Positions 50,064 to 59,227 of a DNA stretch of 64,000 nt are shown piece after piece. A program made the position numbers and the translations under genes. Positions within the stretch are counted from its first letter, which is position 1. Each line of letters starts with the position of its first letter. Under the pieces are notes generated by a model. It saw only the letters and a list, made by a program, of their open reading frames with translations. It did not search any database and was not told the DNA's origin. Origin of the DNA: Planctomycetaceae bacterium (lineage in GTDB: Bacteria; Planctomycetota; Phycisphaerae; Tepidisphaerales; Tepidisphaeraceae); assembly GCA_027487775.1 (NCBI GenBank), contig JAIYCY010000023.1, forward strand, positions 1 through 64,000. The letters are read 5' to 3'.

Positions 50064-51455
50064 ATGCTGCGATTTGACGGTATGTGGAATCCCGTTGTGA
50101 TTGGGGCTCGTCTTCTGTTGCTGTGGGTGCTCATGGGTGGGACGGCCGTGGGTGTGAAGGCATCGGTTGAAGCGGAGGAAGTGAGCGCGCGCGAGATCGA
50201 GTTGAGTGCGGGTACGGGTGATTCTGCTGGCGTGAGGCAGGGCCCTGGGGGCGTGAGGCAGGGCACTGGGTCGGAATCGGGATCGGGCGGAGGCTCGGGG
50301 CAGGTGGGCGGGGCGAGCAGTCCGACGTTGGTGTCGTATGACAATCGTCATTATCGATTGTTGACGGATGTGGATCCTGAGCTAGCGCGGGATTTGTCGT
50401 TGCGTTTGGACGCGATGTTTGAGGAGTATTCGAGGCGATTGAGTGCGTTCGGGATCGCGAGTGTGGATCGGCTGGACGTGTATGTGTTTGCGGGGCGGAA
50501 CGCTTATTCGGCGTTCATTCAGGATCGCTTGCCGAATACGGGCGGGGTGTTCATTCCGTCGAAGAACATTTTGGCGGCTTATCTGGAGGGTCAGGGGCGA
50601 GACGCGCTGCGGCGTACGCTGCAGCATGAGGCGTTTCATCAATTCGCGCATTGGGCGATCAGCCCGAACATGCCGGTCTGGGTGAACGAGGGGATGGCGC
50701 AGGTGTTTGAGGAGGGAATCTGGACGGGTCGGCGGTTCATTCTTGAGCAGGTTCCGCCGCGACGGATCAGGCAGCTTCGGGCGGATCTTGAGGGTGATCG
50801 TCTGACGGCGTTCAAGGATTTCGTTTCGATGGATCATCGCACGTGGGCGCGGACGATGCGTGACCGCGACCGTGGGGCGACGCTTTATAATCAGGCTTGG
50901 TCGATGGTGCATTTTCTGGTGTATGCGACGAACGCGGACGGACAGCCGCTTTATCGTCAGCGGTTCTTCAACATGCTGAACGACATTCATCGCGGGACAT
51001 CGGCACAGACTGCATTTACGCGAAACTTCGGCACGAATTTCGAGGGCTTTGAACAGCGGTTTCGTGAATACGCTGCTCGGCTGACGACGACGCTGGAATC
51101 GCGTTACACCGAGAATCTCGAAGTGTTGAGCGACCTGTTGATCGAGATATCCGGCGAGGAGTCGAGGCGATTCGACGATGTCGCGCGGTTCCGGCAGCAT
51201 TTGGTGCGTGGCGGTTATCGATTGACGTACACCAAGGGCAGTTTGCGTTGGCAGAGCGATCCGGACATTTCGACCTATTTTCGAGATGCCGACGGGCGTG
51301 AGCTTTCGAGCGGGCAGTTGCAGTTTGTACCCAATCCGCGATCCCCGTTGCCGGATTTGGTGTTGCGTCCGGGCGGATCGATAGAGTATCGCGCGCGATT
51401 TTATGTGAGCGGTGAGGGGACGATCGAGCGTGAGATTTTGGTGAGGCAGCTTTAG
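50064..51455 (+). CDS. Exported DUF1570-type putative metallopeptidase
   Basis: About 463 residues. A hydrophobic N-terminal segment (VVIGARLLLLWVLMGGTAVG) suggests a signal peptide, followed by a Gly/Ser/Gln-rich linker made from a 21-bp DNA repeat. The core contains HYRLLTDVDPELARDLSLRLDAMFEEYSRRL, the zinc-type motif LQHEAFHQFAHW (HExxH), and MPVWVNEGMAQVFE with a downstream Glu, as in gluzincin peptidases and DUF1570. Proteolytic activity is predicted, not shown. The start is uncertain: ATG 50064 or ATG 50082. The open frame continues upstream antisense to lysS and is not coding there. Its stop overlaps that of the convergent HAD gene. Confidence 0.75.
   Translation: MLRFDGMWNPVVIGARLLLLWVLMGGTAVGVKASVEAEEVSAREIELSAGTGDSAGVRQGPGGVRQGTGSESGSGGGSGQVGGASSPTLVSYDNRHYRLLTDVDPELARDLSLRLDAMFEEYSRRLSAFGIASVDRLDVYVFAGRNAYSAFIQDRLPNTGGVFIPSKNILAAYLEGQGRDALRRTLQHEAFHQFAHWAISPNMPVWVNEGMAQVFEEGIWTGRRFILEQVPPRRIRQLRADLEGDRLTAFKDFVSMDHRTWARTMRDRDRGATLYNQAWSMVHFLVYATNADGQPLYRQRFFNMLNDIHRGTSAQTAFTRNFGTNFEGFEQRFREYAARLTTTLESRYTENLEVLSDLLIEISGEESRRFDDVARFRQHLVRGGYRLTYTKGSLRWQSDPDISTYFRDADGRELSSGQLQFVPNPRSPLPDLVLRPGGSIEYRARFYVSGEGTIEREILVRQL
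50228..50271 (+). repeat. Two 21-bp repeats in the DUF1570 gene
   Basis: The unit GGCGTGAGGCAGGGC(C/A)CTGGG occurs twice in succession and encodes GVRQGPGGVRQGTG in the linker. Confidence 0.85.
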
Positions 51456-52087
51456 ACCGAGTCTGGACCTGCTGATGGATGTTCGTGTTGGGGGCAGAGC
51501 GAAAACGATTTGCGATGTTTGCGGATGTCGATGCAGCGCATCCTGGCGTGCTGGGCGGCGATGAAGCCGTTGTCGGCGTCTTCGAAGACGAGGCAGTGTT
51601 CGGGCGCAACGCCGATGCGGAGGGCGGCTTCGAGGAAGATGTCGGGGGAGGGCTTTCCCCATTGGACATCGTCAGCGGTGACGACGGCGTCGAAGACGTT
51701 GTCGAGTCCGATGAGTTTGAGTGTGCGTTCGACGACGTATCGCTCCCCGCCGCTGGCGACGGCCATGGGGATGCGACCCTTTGCGTAGTTGACGACGTCG
51801 ATGACCTCGGCGATGGGTTCGACGGTGTGGGTGAGATCGAAATAGAGTTTTTCCTTTTCGATGGTGCCTTCATCGACGGGGACGTTGGTGTTGTGGCGCT
51901 CGTTGAGGATTTCGATCATGCGTCGGGTCGGCACGCCACCGAGCGCGTAGAACTCATCACTGCTGATCGATCCGCCGTAGCGTGCCATCATCGCCTGCCA
52001 CGCCCGCAGGTGCAGCGGCATGGTGTCGGCGAGGGTTCCGTCGCAATCAAAGATCAGTCCGTGTACGTCGTTGGGTAATGGAAGCAT
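51452..52087 (-). CDS. HAD-superfamily phosphatase/phosphomutase (beta-phosphoglucomutase-like)
   Basis: A 211-residue enzyme: HGLIFDCDGTLADTMPLHLRAW (nucleophile Asp in DCDGT), PMAVASGGERYVVERTLKLIGL (motif II Ser/Gly), VQWGKPSPDIFLEAA (motif III Lys) and CLVFEDADNGFIAAQHARM (motif IV acidic pair). The helical cap after motif I and the overall pattern suit the beta-phosphoglucomutase or sugar-phosphatase subgroup. Substrate unknown. It ends face to face with the DUF1570 gene, overlapping by four bases. Confidence 0.88.
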   Translation of the reverse strand: MLPLPNDVHGLIFDCDGTLADTMPLHLRAWQAMMARYGGSISSDEFYALGGVPTRRMIEILNERHNTNVPVDEGTIEKEKLYFDLTHTVEPIAEVIDVVNYAKGRIPMAVASGGERYVVERTLKLIGLDNVFDAVVTADDVQWGKPSPDIFLEAALRIGVAPEHCLVFEDADNGFIAAQHARMRCIDIRKHRKSFSLCPQHEHPSAGPDSV

Positions 52088-52295
52088 GGTGGGCTGTTCG
52101 TGTTGTCGGATGGTTGCGGCGTACTATATCCGAAGTCGGGCGCGGACCGCACGCCTCTTGCGTGTTGGCGATCGACGATCGCTCGATTCCCCGCGCTTCC
52201 CAGGTCGCAGCTCCCCAAACCGCCGGGGGGAGTTCATGCCGATGGACGATCGACGTGGCGAGGGGACGCGCTGTCTTGACGAGCGGGTGCGTTGA

Positions 52296-54152
52296 TTAGA
52301 TGGGTGAGTGATGGAGGGTGTGCGGAGTTTGTGTGACGGGGATGCGAGATGGTGTGTGTTGAGGTGTGCCGCGTCGGCGGAGGGTGAGGAGGATGGGCGC
52401 GGCGGCGATGAGCAGGAGTGTTGCGGGTTCGGGGACGATGGCGAGTGCTCGGATGAAGTCTGAGTGGAAGGCGTGGGTGAGATGGTTGTGGGTGAGGAGT
52501 GTGTGGGGTGAGGGGAGTGATTGGCCGTAGTTTCGGGCGAGTGCGAGGAGGTCGGTGAAGCCGATGTTGCCGTCGTAGTCGGCGTCGCCTTGGATCCAGT
52601 TGCCGGGTTGGTTGTAGTTGCGAGCGAGTGCGAGGAGGTCGGTGAAGTTGACGATTCCGTCGAGGTTGGTGTCGCCGAGCCGGGTGGCGCGGACGAGGAC
52701 GGCGGAGCTGTCGACGTTGAGGTTGAGCCATGTTCCGCCGTTCGGGCCGAGGAGTTGGAAGCTTTCGGCATATCCGACGCCGAAGGCGGGGTTTGATTGT
52801 GCGATGCTGCTGAGGATTCCGGCGCCGTTCCATGAGCCGTTGTTGTAGGCGGCGAGGATCATGTCGCGGACGGGCGTGGTGGGGATGGCGAGGAGCGGGT
52901 TGTAATCGACGACGAGTCCGGCGGTGCCGACATCGAGAGAGGCGTTGTCGGTGAGGGTGAGTTGTGTGATGCGGCTGGGCAGGGGCGAGGGGGCGACGGG
53001 GGCGTGTGCGACGCGTACGAGCGCGTTGTCGATGGCGATTCGTCCTGCGTCGAGGCGAGAGATTTCAACAGACCCGGAGCCGCGGACGTTGAGCGTGTGG
53101 AGAGGTTGTGATTGGCTGAGGGCGCGGATGCGGATGTTGGCGGCGGGTTCGACTTCGATGGCGAAGGCTTGTCCGGCGCTGACGGCGGTATTGATGTGAT
53201 GGTCGCCCTGGAGGACGCGGATGCGAGAGTTGATGCTTGCGGGGAGTGCGGATGAAGAGGATGCGGGCGCGAGCGTGTAGGCGTGTGGGCTGCTGAAATC
53301 GATTCGATCGACGGAGAGAGGCGCGTCGAGCGTGATGGCCCGAGGCGCGGAGATGACTGGGCCGAAGACGAGGACGGGGAAGTTGGATGTTGGAGAAGTT
53401 CCGGGGAGTCCGCCGGAGAAATGGGCGGGGGATGAGATGTTTCCGCTGGCGTCGGATTTCCAACCTGTGGCGATGGTGGATGCGTTAGCGCGGACATTTC
53501 CGTTGACGACGATGGTGACGGGGATGAGGGTTCCGTTGTTGTCGACGTTGAAGGTTTGGGTGGTTGAGAGAGGGAATTGGAGTCGGAGGTTGGAGCCGTT
53601 TTGAGAGACGGAGCCCGCGAAGTCGCCCGGCGCGGCGGGCTGATCGGCGAGATTGAGGTTGCCTGGGGTGATGCCGGCTCCGAGGAGCCCGACGCCGGTG
53701 TAGAGAATGGTTCCAGATCCGCTGATGAGGTTGTTGGTTTGGTTGAAGCTTCCGTCGAGTGCGACGGGTGCGGGCGGGCCTGCGACGCCGGAGCCGGTGG
53801 GCCCGGGGATGCCGAAGACGAGGCCATTGGCATCGATCCTGACCCCGCCGAGGAGGAAGACGACGAGATCAAAACGGAGATTGCGTGAGAGTGCGAGGGA
53901 GGTGTTGGTGATGTTGAGTTGCTCGAAGCTGTATGCGGGGAGGAGGAGTTCTGTATTGACAAAGCCAGTGAGAGAGCTGGAATCAGAATCGGAGAGCGTG
54001 GTTCCGTTGACGGTTGCGCTGATGTTGATGTTGACGCTCGACTGAGCGGGATCGACGGTGAAGTTGAAGAGGTCGGCGTGTGCGGAGGATGTGAGGATCG
54101 ACATCGCGAGGGAAGCGGATGCGACGAGGCGGGATGAGCGAGCGATGGTCAT
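52296..54152 (-). CDS. Secreted protein with dockerin-like repeats and PEP-CTERM tag
   Basis: About 618 residues. Signal peptide (about 1-28, ending SSAHA), a beta-rich N-domain (FNFTVDPAQSSVNINISATVNG), a Ser/Ala/Leu-rich central beta region and near the C-terminus two EF-hand-like dockerin repeats: GDTNLDGIVNFTDLLALARNYNQ and GDADYDGNIGFTDLLALARNYGQ. Next comes VPEPATLLLIAAAPILLTL then RRR, a PEP-CTERM tag, but followed by 24 unusual residues rich in His, Thr and Pro. Dockerin and PEP-CTERM together could mean both calcium-stabilised structure and membrane sorting. ATG 54152 with upstream GGAG is chosen; the frame is open further upstream. Confidence 0.75.
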   Translation of the reverse strand: MTIARSSRLVASASLAMSILTSSAHADLFNFTVDPAQSSVNINISATVNGTTLSDSDSSSLTGFVNTELLLPAYSFEQLNITNTSLALSRNLRFDLVVFLLGGVRIDANGLVFGIPGPTGSGVAGPPAPVALDGSFNQTNNLISGSGTILYTGVGLLGAGITPGNLNLADQPAAPGDFAGSVSQNGSNLRLQFPLSTTQTFNVDNNGTLIPVTIVVNGNVRANASTIATGWKSDASGNISSPAHFSGGLPGTSPTSNFPVLVFGPVISAPRAITLDAPLSVDRIDFSSPHAYTLAPASSSSALPASINSRIRVLQGDHHINTAVSAGQAFAIEVEPAANIRIRALSQSQPLHTLNVRGSGSVEISRLDAGRIAIDNALVRVAHAPVAPSPLPSRITQLTLTDNASLDVGTAGLVVDYNPLLAIPTTPVRDMILAAYNNGSWNGAGILSSIAQSNPAFGVGYAESFQLLGPNGGTWLNLNVDSSAVLVRATRLGDTNLDGIVNFTDLLALARNYNQPGNWIQGDADYDGNIGFTDLLALARNYGQSLPSPHTLLTHNHLTHAFHSDFIRALAIVPEPATLLLIAAAPILLTLRRRGTPQHTPSRIPVTQTPHTLHHSPI

Positions 54153-54336
54153 GATGAATGCTCCGAAGGCCGGTGTTTGGATCGGGCGGATGAAGTTTGC
54201 GTTGGGACGTTTGTGAACGGACGGCGAGACGTAGCAGGCGTGATGTTCGTCGGAGTGGATGGGTGGCGTCAAGATTTTTCTTTGGGTGGATGTGTTGGGT
54301 TTGCGTCGCGAGGCGGGAGGCCTTAGAGATTCCGGG

Positions 54337-55341
54337 ATGAACATTCTAGTGGCAGGCGGGGCGGGATATATCGGTTCTCATACGGTGCGTGCGTTGCAAC
54401 AGGCGGGGCACACGCCGGTGATTTATGACAACGGTTCTCGAGGTCATCCGTTGGTGGCGAAGCTGCTGAGCGCGCCGATGGTGTTGGGCGAGCTGGATGA
54501 CAAGGTGCTGCTGACGCGAACGCTGCGTGACCAGAAGATCGAGGCGGTCATGCACTTTGCGGCTTACGCGTATGTGGGCGAGAGCGTCGAATCTCCACTG
54601 ATGTATTATCACAACAATGTTTCGACGACGGTGACGGTGCTGGAGGCGATGCGTGATGCTGGGGTGAAGAAGTTTGTGTTCAGCAGCACATGCGCGACGT
54701 ACGGCGACCCTGAGCGCGTGCCGATCACGGAAGACCTGGCCAAGCGACCGGTAAGCCCGTACGGCCGCAGCAAATGGATGGTCGAACAGATCCTCGACGA
54801 TCATTGTCATGCGGATCGTGAATTTTCATATGCGGCGCTTCGATACTTTAATGCCAGCGGGTGCAGCCACGATGGTCTGTTGGGCGAGGATCATGATCCT
54901 GAGAGCCACCTGATTCCGAATGTGCTGCTTGCGATCATGGGCAAGAAGCCCGAGCTGACGGTCTTTGGTACGGACTATCCGACGCCTGACGGTACGAACG
55001 TTCGGGACTATATCCATGTGGAGGATCTGGCCGACGCGCACATTCGCGCGGCGGAGCGACTGGGGACGGAGGCCGGGCAGCACAGGCAGATTCTTGCGAA
55101 TCTTGGAACGGGCAACGGGTTCAGCGTGAAGCAGATCATCGCGGCCGCGGAGAAGGTGACCGGTCGGAAGGTTCCTGTGAGATACGGTCCGCGTCGATCG
55201 GGTGATGCGATTGCGTTGTGGGCGAACCCCGCGCACGCGAAGAATGTTTTGGGCTGGGAAGCCAGGTACAAGGACCCCGAAAGCATCATTCGCACTGCAT
55301 GGAATTGGTTTGAGAAGACTGGCGGGAAGTACAGCGGGTAA
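54337..55341 (+). CDS. galE: UDP-glucose 4-epimerase
   Basis: A 334-residue extended short-chain dehydrogenase: NILVAGGAGYIGSHTVRALQQAGH (NAD-binding GxxGxxG), VMHFAAYAYVGESVESPLMYYHNNV, catalytic SSTCATYGDPERVPITEDLAKRPVSPYGRSKWMVEQIL (Ser/Thr and YxxxK), LRYFNASGCSHDGLLGEDHDPESHLIPNVL and TPDGTNVRDYIHVEDLADAH. It interconverts UDP-glucose and UDP-galactose for surface polysaccharides. The ATG at 54337 starts NILVAGG. It forms a same-strand group with a small membrane protein and galU. Confidence 0.93.
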   Translation: MNILVAGGAGYIGSHTVRALQQAGHTPVIYDNGSRGHPLVAKLLSAPMVLGELDDKVLLTRTLRDQKIEAVMHFAAYAYVGESVESPLMYYHNNVSTTVTVLEAMRDAGVKKFVFSSTCATYGDPERVPITEDLAKRPVSPYGRSKWMVEQILDDHCHADREFSYAALRYFNASGCSHDGLLGEDHDPESHLIPNVLLAIMGKKPELTVFGTDYPTPDGTNVRDYIHVEDLADAHIRAAERLGTEAGQHRQILANLGTGNGFSVKQIIAAAEKVTGRKVPVRYGPRRSGDAIALWANPAHAKNVLGWEARYKDPESIIRTAWNWFEKTGGKYSG

Positions 55342-55370
55342 GATGCGTAGGTTCGGATCGCAGTGTGTTT

Positions 55371-55853
55371 ATGATGTTGGCGGTGAACATTCTCGAATTG
55401 CTCGGCGTTTGTGCGCTGATAGGTCTGGGCGTGATCGCGTTCGGATTTGTATGGCTGTTGATGCAGGTGTGGCGTGTGAAGCGAGCGATGAGTGATGCGG
55501 CGAGGCAGTTCGAGCTCGCGGTGCGGCAGGCCCAACGTCAGGCGGAGGCCGCTCATCGGCAGTCGTACGCTGATCCATCGGATGACTCATCGGATCGGCG
55601 ATCCGATCGACATGAGTTGCCCGATGCGAACGCGTCCGATGAATCGAACGCGTCGTATGAATCGAATGCGTCGTATGAATCGAATGCGGAAGTTCGACCG
55701 CAGGATGCTTCGCGTGGTTCCCACGATGCCTCGCGTGGTTCGCGTTTGCATCGGTCTGATCTGCCGATGATTGAAGGCGAGGTCATTGATCGTCGTGATG
55801 CCGATGTTGATGGCATGGGGGATGACAAAGGTGATACGGACGGGCGTCGCTGA
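55371..55853 (+). CDS. Single-helix membrane protein with repeat-encoded tail
   Basis: About 160 residues. One membrane helix (about 3-30, LAVNILELLGVCALIGLGVIAFGFVWLLMQVW) is followed by a coiled, basic amphipathic stretch (RVKRAMSDAARQFELAVRQAQRQAEAAHRQ) and an acidic, Ser/Asn/Asp-rich disordered tail encoded by short tandem DNA repeats, ending SDLPMIEGEVIDRRDADVDG. No family is recognised. It lies 29 bases after galE, which suggests co-transcription. GTG 55365 is an alternative start. Confidence 0.6.
   Translation: MMLAVNILELLGVCALIGLGVIAFGFVWLLMQVWRVKRAMSDAARQFELAVRQAQRQAEAAHRQSYADPSDDSSDRRSDRHELPDANASDESNASYESNASYESNAEVRPQDASRGSHDASRGSRLHRSDLPMIEGEVIDRRDADVDGMGDDKGDTDGRR
55641..55688 (+). 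repeat. 18-bp tandem repeats
   Basis: GAATCGAA(C/T)GCGTCGTAT occurs at 55641-55658 and 55659-55676, followed by a 12-base partial copy to 55688; it encodes ESNASYESNASYESNA. Just beyond, a second short repeat (around 55700-55742) encodes DASRGSHDASRGS. Confidence 0.9.
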
Positions 55854-55999
55854 TGTGCGTTGATCATGTGCGACGATGATGTGCGTGTTCTGAGTCACAA
55901 ATAGACCCAACACGGCAGAGACAGACCATTCCCGGCGGCTTGTTGGGGTGTTGGTCGCTCATACAATTTGACCACGCGCAGACTTCTGGAGGATCGCAC

Positions 56000-56959
56000 A
56001 TGGCCAAAGTTCGCAAAGCCGTCATCACTGCCGCGGGTCGTGGGACGCGGCAGTATCCTGCATCCACCGCCGTGCAGAAGGAGATGTTTCCGCTCGTCGA
56101 TCGGGACGGCCTGACGAAGCCAGTCGTCCAAATCATCGGCGAGGAGGCCATCGACTCCGGCATCGAAGAAATCTGCATCATCACCGCGCCGGGCGAAGAA
56201 AAGATTTATCGCGAATACTTTCGACGGCTCGATGACAATCTCGTCCGCAGCTTTCGAGGGAAGGATTGGGCGATCCTCGAAAGCGAAAAACTGCAAGCCT
56301 TCGGCGAGCGTTTGCACTTTGCCGAGCAGCACAATCCCGAAGGCTTCGGCCATGCCGTGCATCAGGCCAAATCCTTTGTCGGCGACGAGCCGTTCCTGCT
56401 CATGCTGGGAGATCACATTTACATCAGTGACATTAAGGATCGCTGCGCTCGGCAACTGATTAGAATTTATGAGCAGTACATGCTCGATGTCGTGGTCGGC
56501 GTGCAGCCGACGCTCGAGCGACTGCTTCATCTTTTTGGCGTGATCAAGGGTGAACCGATCGATGCGGTCAAGGGGATTTACAAGAGCATGCTCGTTCATG
56601 AAAAGCCCGGCGTCGATTTCGCGCGAGACCATTTGGTGACGCCGATGTTGCCGGCGGGTAATTATCTGGCGCTGTTTGGCATGTACGTCTTTTCTCCCGG
56701 CATATTTGATTCGATCGACTATCACATCCAGAACAACATTCGCGACAAGGGAGAAATTCAGCTCACCAACGCGATGGAGCACATGCGAAAGGGCTCGCCG
56801 GACAAGTTCTGGGCCGTCACCATCCAGGGCCAGCGGTATGACACCGGCATTCCGTACGGGCTGATGGAAACGCAGTTGGCCCTTGCGCTCAATGGCGTGC
56901 ATCGGACCGAGATTTGCGAGGCCATCGCCAGGATCCTTGCGATGCAGGTGAAGAACTGA
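56000..56959 (+). CDS. galU: UTP--glucose-1-phosphate uridylyltransferase
   Basis: A 319-residue nucleotidyltransferase: VRKAVITAAGRGTRQYPASTAVQKEMFPLVDRDGLTKPVVQIIGEEAIDSGIEEICIITAPGEE, the GalU-type nucleotide-binding motif (usually GxGTRxxPxTKxxPKEMLP), and later EGFGHAVHQAKSFVGDEPFLLMLGDHIYIS. It makes UDP-glucose, the substrate of the nearby GalE. The canonical KxxPKEM lysine region reads AVQKEMF, a mild deviation. TCTGGAGGA sits before the ATG at 56000. It converges on the DUF255 gene with 11 bases between stop codons. Confidence 0.9.
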   Translation: MAKVRKAVITAAGRGTRQYPASTAVQKEMFPLVDRDGLTKPVVQIIGEEAIDSGIEEICIITAPGEEKIYREYFRRLDDNLVRSFRGKDWAILESEKLQAFGERLHFAEQHNPEGFGHAVHQAKSFVGDEPFLLMLGDHIYISDIKDRCARQLIRIYEQYMLDVVVGVQPTLERLLHLFGVIKGEPIDAVKGIYKSMLVHEKPGVDFARDHLVTPMLPAGNYLALFGMYVFSPGIFDSIDYHIQNNIRDKGEIQLTNAMEHMRKGSPDKFWAVTIQGQRYDTGIPYGLMETQLALALNGVHRTEICEAIARILAMQVKN

Positions 56960-56970
56960 AGTCGTCGGCG

Positions 56971-59190
56971 TCATGCATGGAATCGCACCACGCCCGGTCT
57001 GCGGCAACTGGTGGTGTCGCAGGCTTGAAACGCGATGGACATTTCGATGGATTGTTCGGGCAGATCTTCGCGGAAGATGGCGACGATTTCGATCGAGCCT
57101 TCATACCCGCGCACCGTCGGGCCGTAGGGCAGTTCGAGTGCTCGCGCGGGGGGATACTCGATCGCATCCAGCAGCGCGGCCCATCGAGGGGCGACGCGAA
57201 GGCGAGTTGGCGTGAGTCCGAGAGATGAATCGGTGTGCGTGTCATACACGTGAAGGCCCGCCCCGATGTGAACGCTTACTTCAACGCGTCTGCGATTGAC
57301 ACGCGTTGCCCGCACGACCATTTCCGGAAAGTCGCTGGATTCGATGTCCTGTCGTGGGGATGAGATCGTCGTGAGTTCGCCTCGTTGGATGCAGCGCAAC
57401 ATGGCCGACATGGATGCGCTCATGGATTCTGCCATTCGATCGAGATGGGGTGAGAGCGATCGCGCGATCAGATCTGCTTCATCATGTCGATCCAATAGAC
57501 ACAGCGCATGTGCCATGCGGGCCGCCCCGGCGGGGAGCGGGCTGTCCGTAACGATCGGCTGTCGCACCAGCACATCGGATCGGCCTGTGGGCGTGAAGTA
57601 CAACACCGCGCCATTCGGATCGTTCTGGCGTTCGAGATAACGCTCCAGCGCGGCAGATGCGATGCGATCCGCGACGTCGCGCCAGCGTCGATCGTTGGTC
57701 GCGTGAAAGAGTGCTGTCAGGCCTGCCACCAGGAACGCTTCGTCGTCTAGGCTCGCCTCCGATCGCGTCACGCCTTCGCGAGAGCTTTGCATGATGTGGC
57801 TTGAAGCATCGACGTGGTGCGACAACAGATAATCCGCCGCTCGCATGGCGGCTTCGATGTAGCGTGGTTCGTGCAGCAGCACGGAACACTTCGCCAGGGC
57901 CTCGATCATCAGTCCGTTCCACGCGGTCAGGATTTTCGTGTCCAGGAGCGGTTGTTCGCGTGTTGCCCGGTGCTTGAGGAGCTTTTCTCTGGCTTGCACG
58001 ATCTCCGGTGCGTCTTCCTCGTCTGCCCCGAGTGGCAGATGGAGAATGTTGTGCCGCGCGACACCGTCATCATGATGCGGGTCGGCAAAGTTGGGTCCGC
58101 GATCCAGCCCATACACGCGTGCGAAACGCTCGGCATCGTGGGCGAGGATTGATTGCACTTCGTCGAGCGTCCACAGATAGCTTTTGCCTTCGCGTGCATC
58201 GACTTCCGCATCGAGGGCCGTATAAAACGCGCCGTTTGGCGAGGTCATTTCGCGCAAGACAAAGTCGCATATGCCGCGTGCCACGCGTTCGAAACGAGGT
58301 TCATCGAAGAGGTGCGCGGCATCCGCATAGACCGGTGCGAGCAGGGCCTGATCGTAAAGCATGATCTCAAAGTGCGGCACCAGCCAACGCGCATCAGTGC
58401 TGTAACGATGAAAGCCTCCGCCGAGATGATCGCGAATGCCGCCGTTGGCCATTGCGGTGAGCGTGTGTTTGAGCATTTGGGCGACGGGTGCAGGAGCGTT
58501 CGGGCGTGCGTCGAGGATCAATTGCAGCAGTGTCTGCCGTGGAAACTTCGGCGCATGTCCGAATCCGCCGTGCTTGGGCTCATAGTCTTCGCACGATCGT
58601 TCGATCCACTTCATCACCATGTCGCGGTCTGGGATCGGTCGTGGTTGGGGCGGTCGTGCGAGTTGTCGCAAAGCGTGGGTGACTTGTTCGGCTTGTTGTT
58701 CGATGTCCTGCCGTCGCTCGCTCCATGCGTCTGCGATCGCGTCACAGAGCCGTGGAAATCCGGGGCGGCCGTGTGCATCGGTGGGCGGGAAGTATGTCCC
58801 GGCGTAGAACGGCTTGAGGTCAGGCGTGAGCCAAACACTCATCGGCCAGCCACCTTGCTGGGTGAGGATTTGCGTGGCGGTCATGTACAGATGATCGAGG
58901 TCGGGCCTCTGTTCGCGATCGACTTTGATGTTGACGAAATGCCGGTTCATCTGTGCGGCGATCGCATCGTTCTCGAAGCATTCGCGTTCCATGACATGAC
59001 ACCAGTAGCACGTGGAATACCCGACCGACAGAAAGATCGGCACGTCACGGGTGCGTGCGAGCTCGATCGCGGTGGCGTCCCACGGGTGCCAATCGACCGG
59101 GTTCCATGCGTGTTGGAGCAGGTACGGGCTTTTTTCTTCGCCGAGTCGATTCGGAGATTTCCGCTTGTGTGATGTTCTGTTGGATCCCAT
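56971..59190 (-). CDS. DUF255 thioredoxin-fold/glycoside-hydrolase-like protein (YyaL family)
   Basis: A 739-residue protein. The N-terminal DUF255 thioredoxin-like domain (about 13-175) contains NRLGEEKSPYLLQHAWNPVDWHPW, SVGYSTCYWCHVMERECFEN with a CxxC pair, and LTQQGGWPMSVWLTPDLKPFYAGTYFPP. The rest is an alpha/alpha-barrel-like six-hairpin region (GGFHRYSTDARWLVPHFEIMLYDQALL). This is the YyaL/SSP411 family, common in bacteria, with unknown biochemical function. No signal peptide is visible. It is divergent from ddl with a gap of 37 bases. Confidence 0.92.
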   Translation of the reverse strand: MGSNRTSHKRKSPNRLGEEKSPYLLQHAWNPVDWHPWDATAIELARTRDVPIFLSVGYSTCYWCHVMERECFENDAIAAQMNRHFVNIKVDREQRPDLDHLYMTATQILTQQGGWPMSVWLTPDLKPFYAGTYFPPTDAHGRPGFPRLCDAIADAWSERRQDIEQQAEQVTHALRQLARPPQPRPIPDRDMVMKWIERSCEDYEPKHGGFGHAPKFPRQTLLQLILDARPNAPAPVAQMLKHTLTAMANGGIRDHLGGGFHRYSTDARWLVPHFEIMLYDQALLAPVYADAAHLFDEPRFERVARGICDFVLREMTSPNGAFYTALDAEVDAREGKSYLWTLDEVQSILAHDAERFARVYGLDRGPNFADPHHDDGVARHNILHLPLGADEEDAPEIVQAREKLLKHRATREQPLLDTKILTAWNGLMIEALAKCSVLLHEPRYIEAAMRAADYLLSHHVDASSHIMQSSREGVTRSEASLDDEAFLVAGLTALFHATNDRRWRDVADRIASAALERYLERQNDPNGAVLYFTPTGRSDVLVRQPIVTDSPLPAGAARMAHALCLLDRHDEADLIARSLSPHLDRMAESMSASMSAMLRCIQRGELTTISSPRQDIESSDFPEMVVRATRVNRRRVEVSVHIGAGLHVYDTHTDSSLGLTPTRLRVAPRWAALLDAIEYPPARALELPYGPTVRGYEGSIEIVAIFREDLPEQSIEMSIAFQACDTTSCRRPGVVRFHA

Positions 59191-59227
59191 GCATGCAGCA
59201 TAGCGCGAGGTGGGTTAAACTTCATGC

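Noticed and set aside
52168-52182. Near-palindrome GCGATCGACGATCGC
   Set aside because: CGATCG-type words are frequent throughout the window and the site has no special position relative to a start codon.
52211-52232. CTCCCC/GGGGAG pairing as a terminator of the dockerin/PEP-CTERM gene
   Set aside because: No T-rich tail follows on the minus strand.
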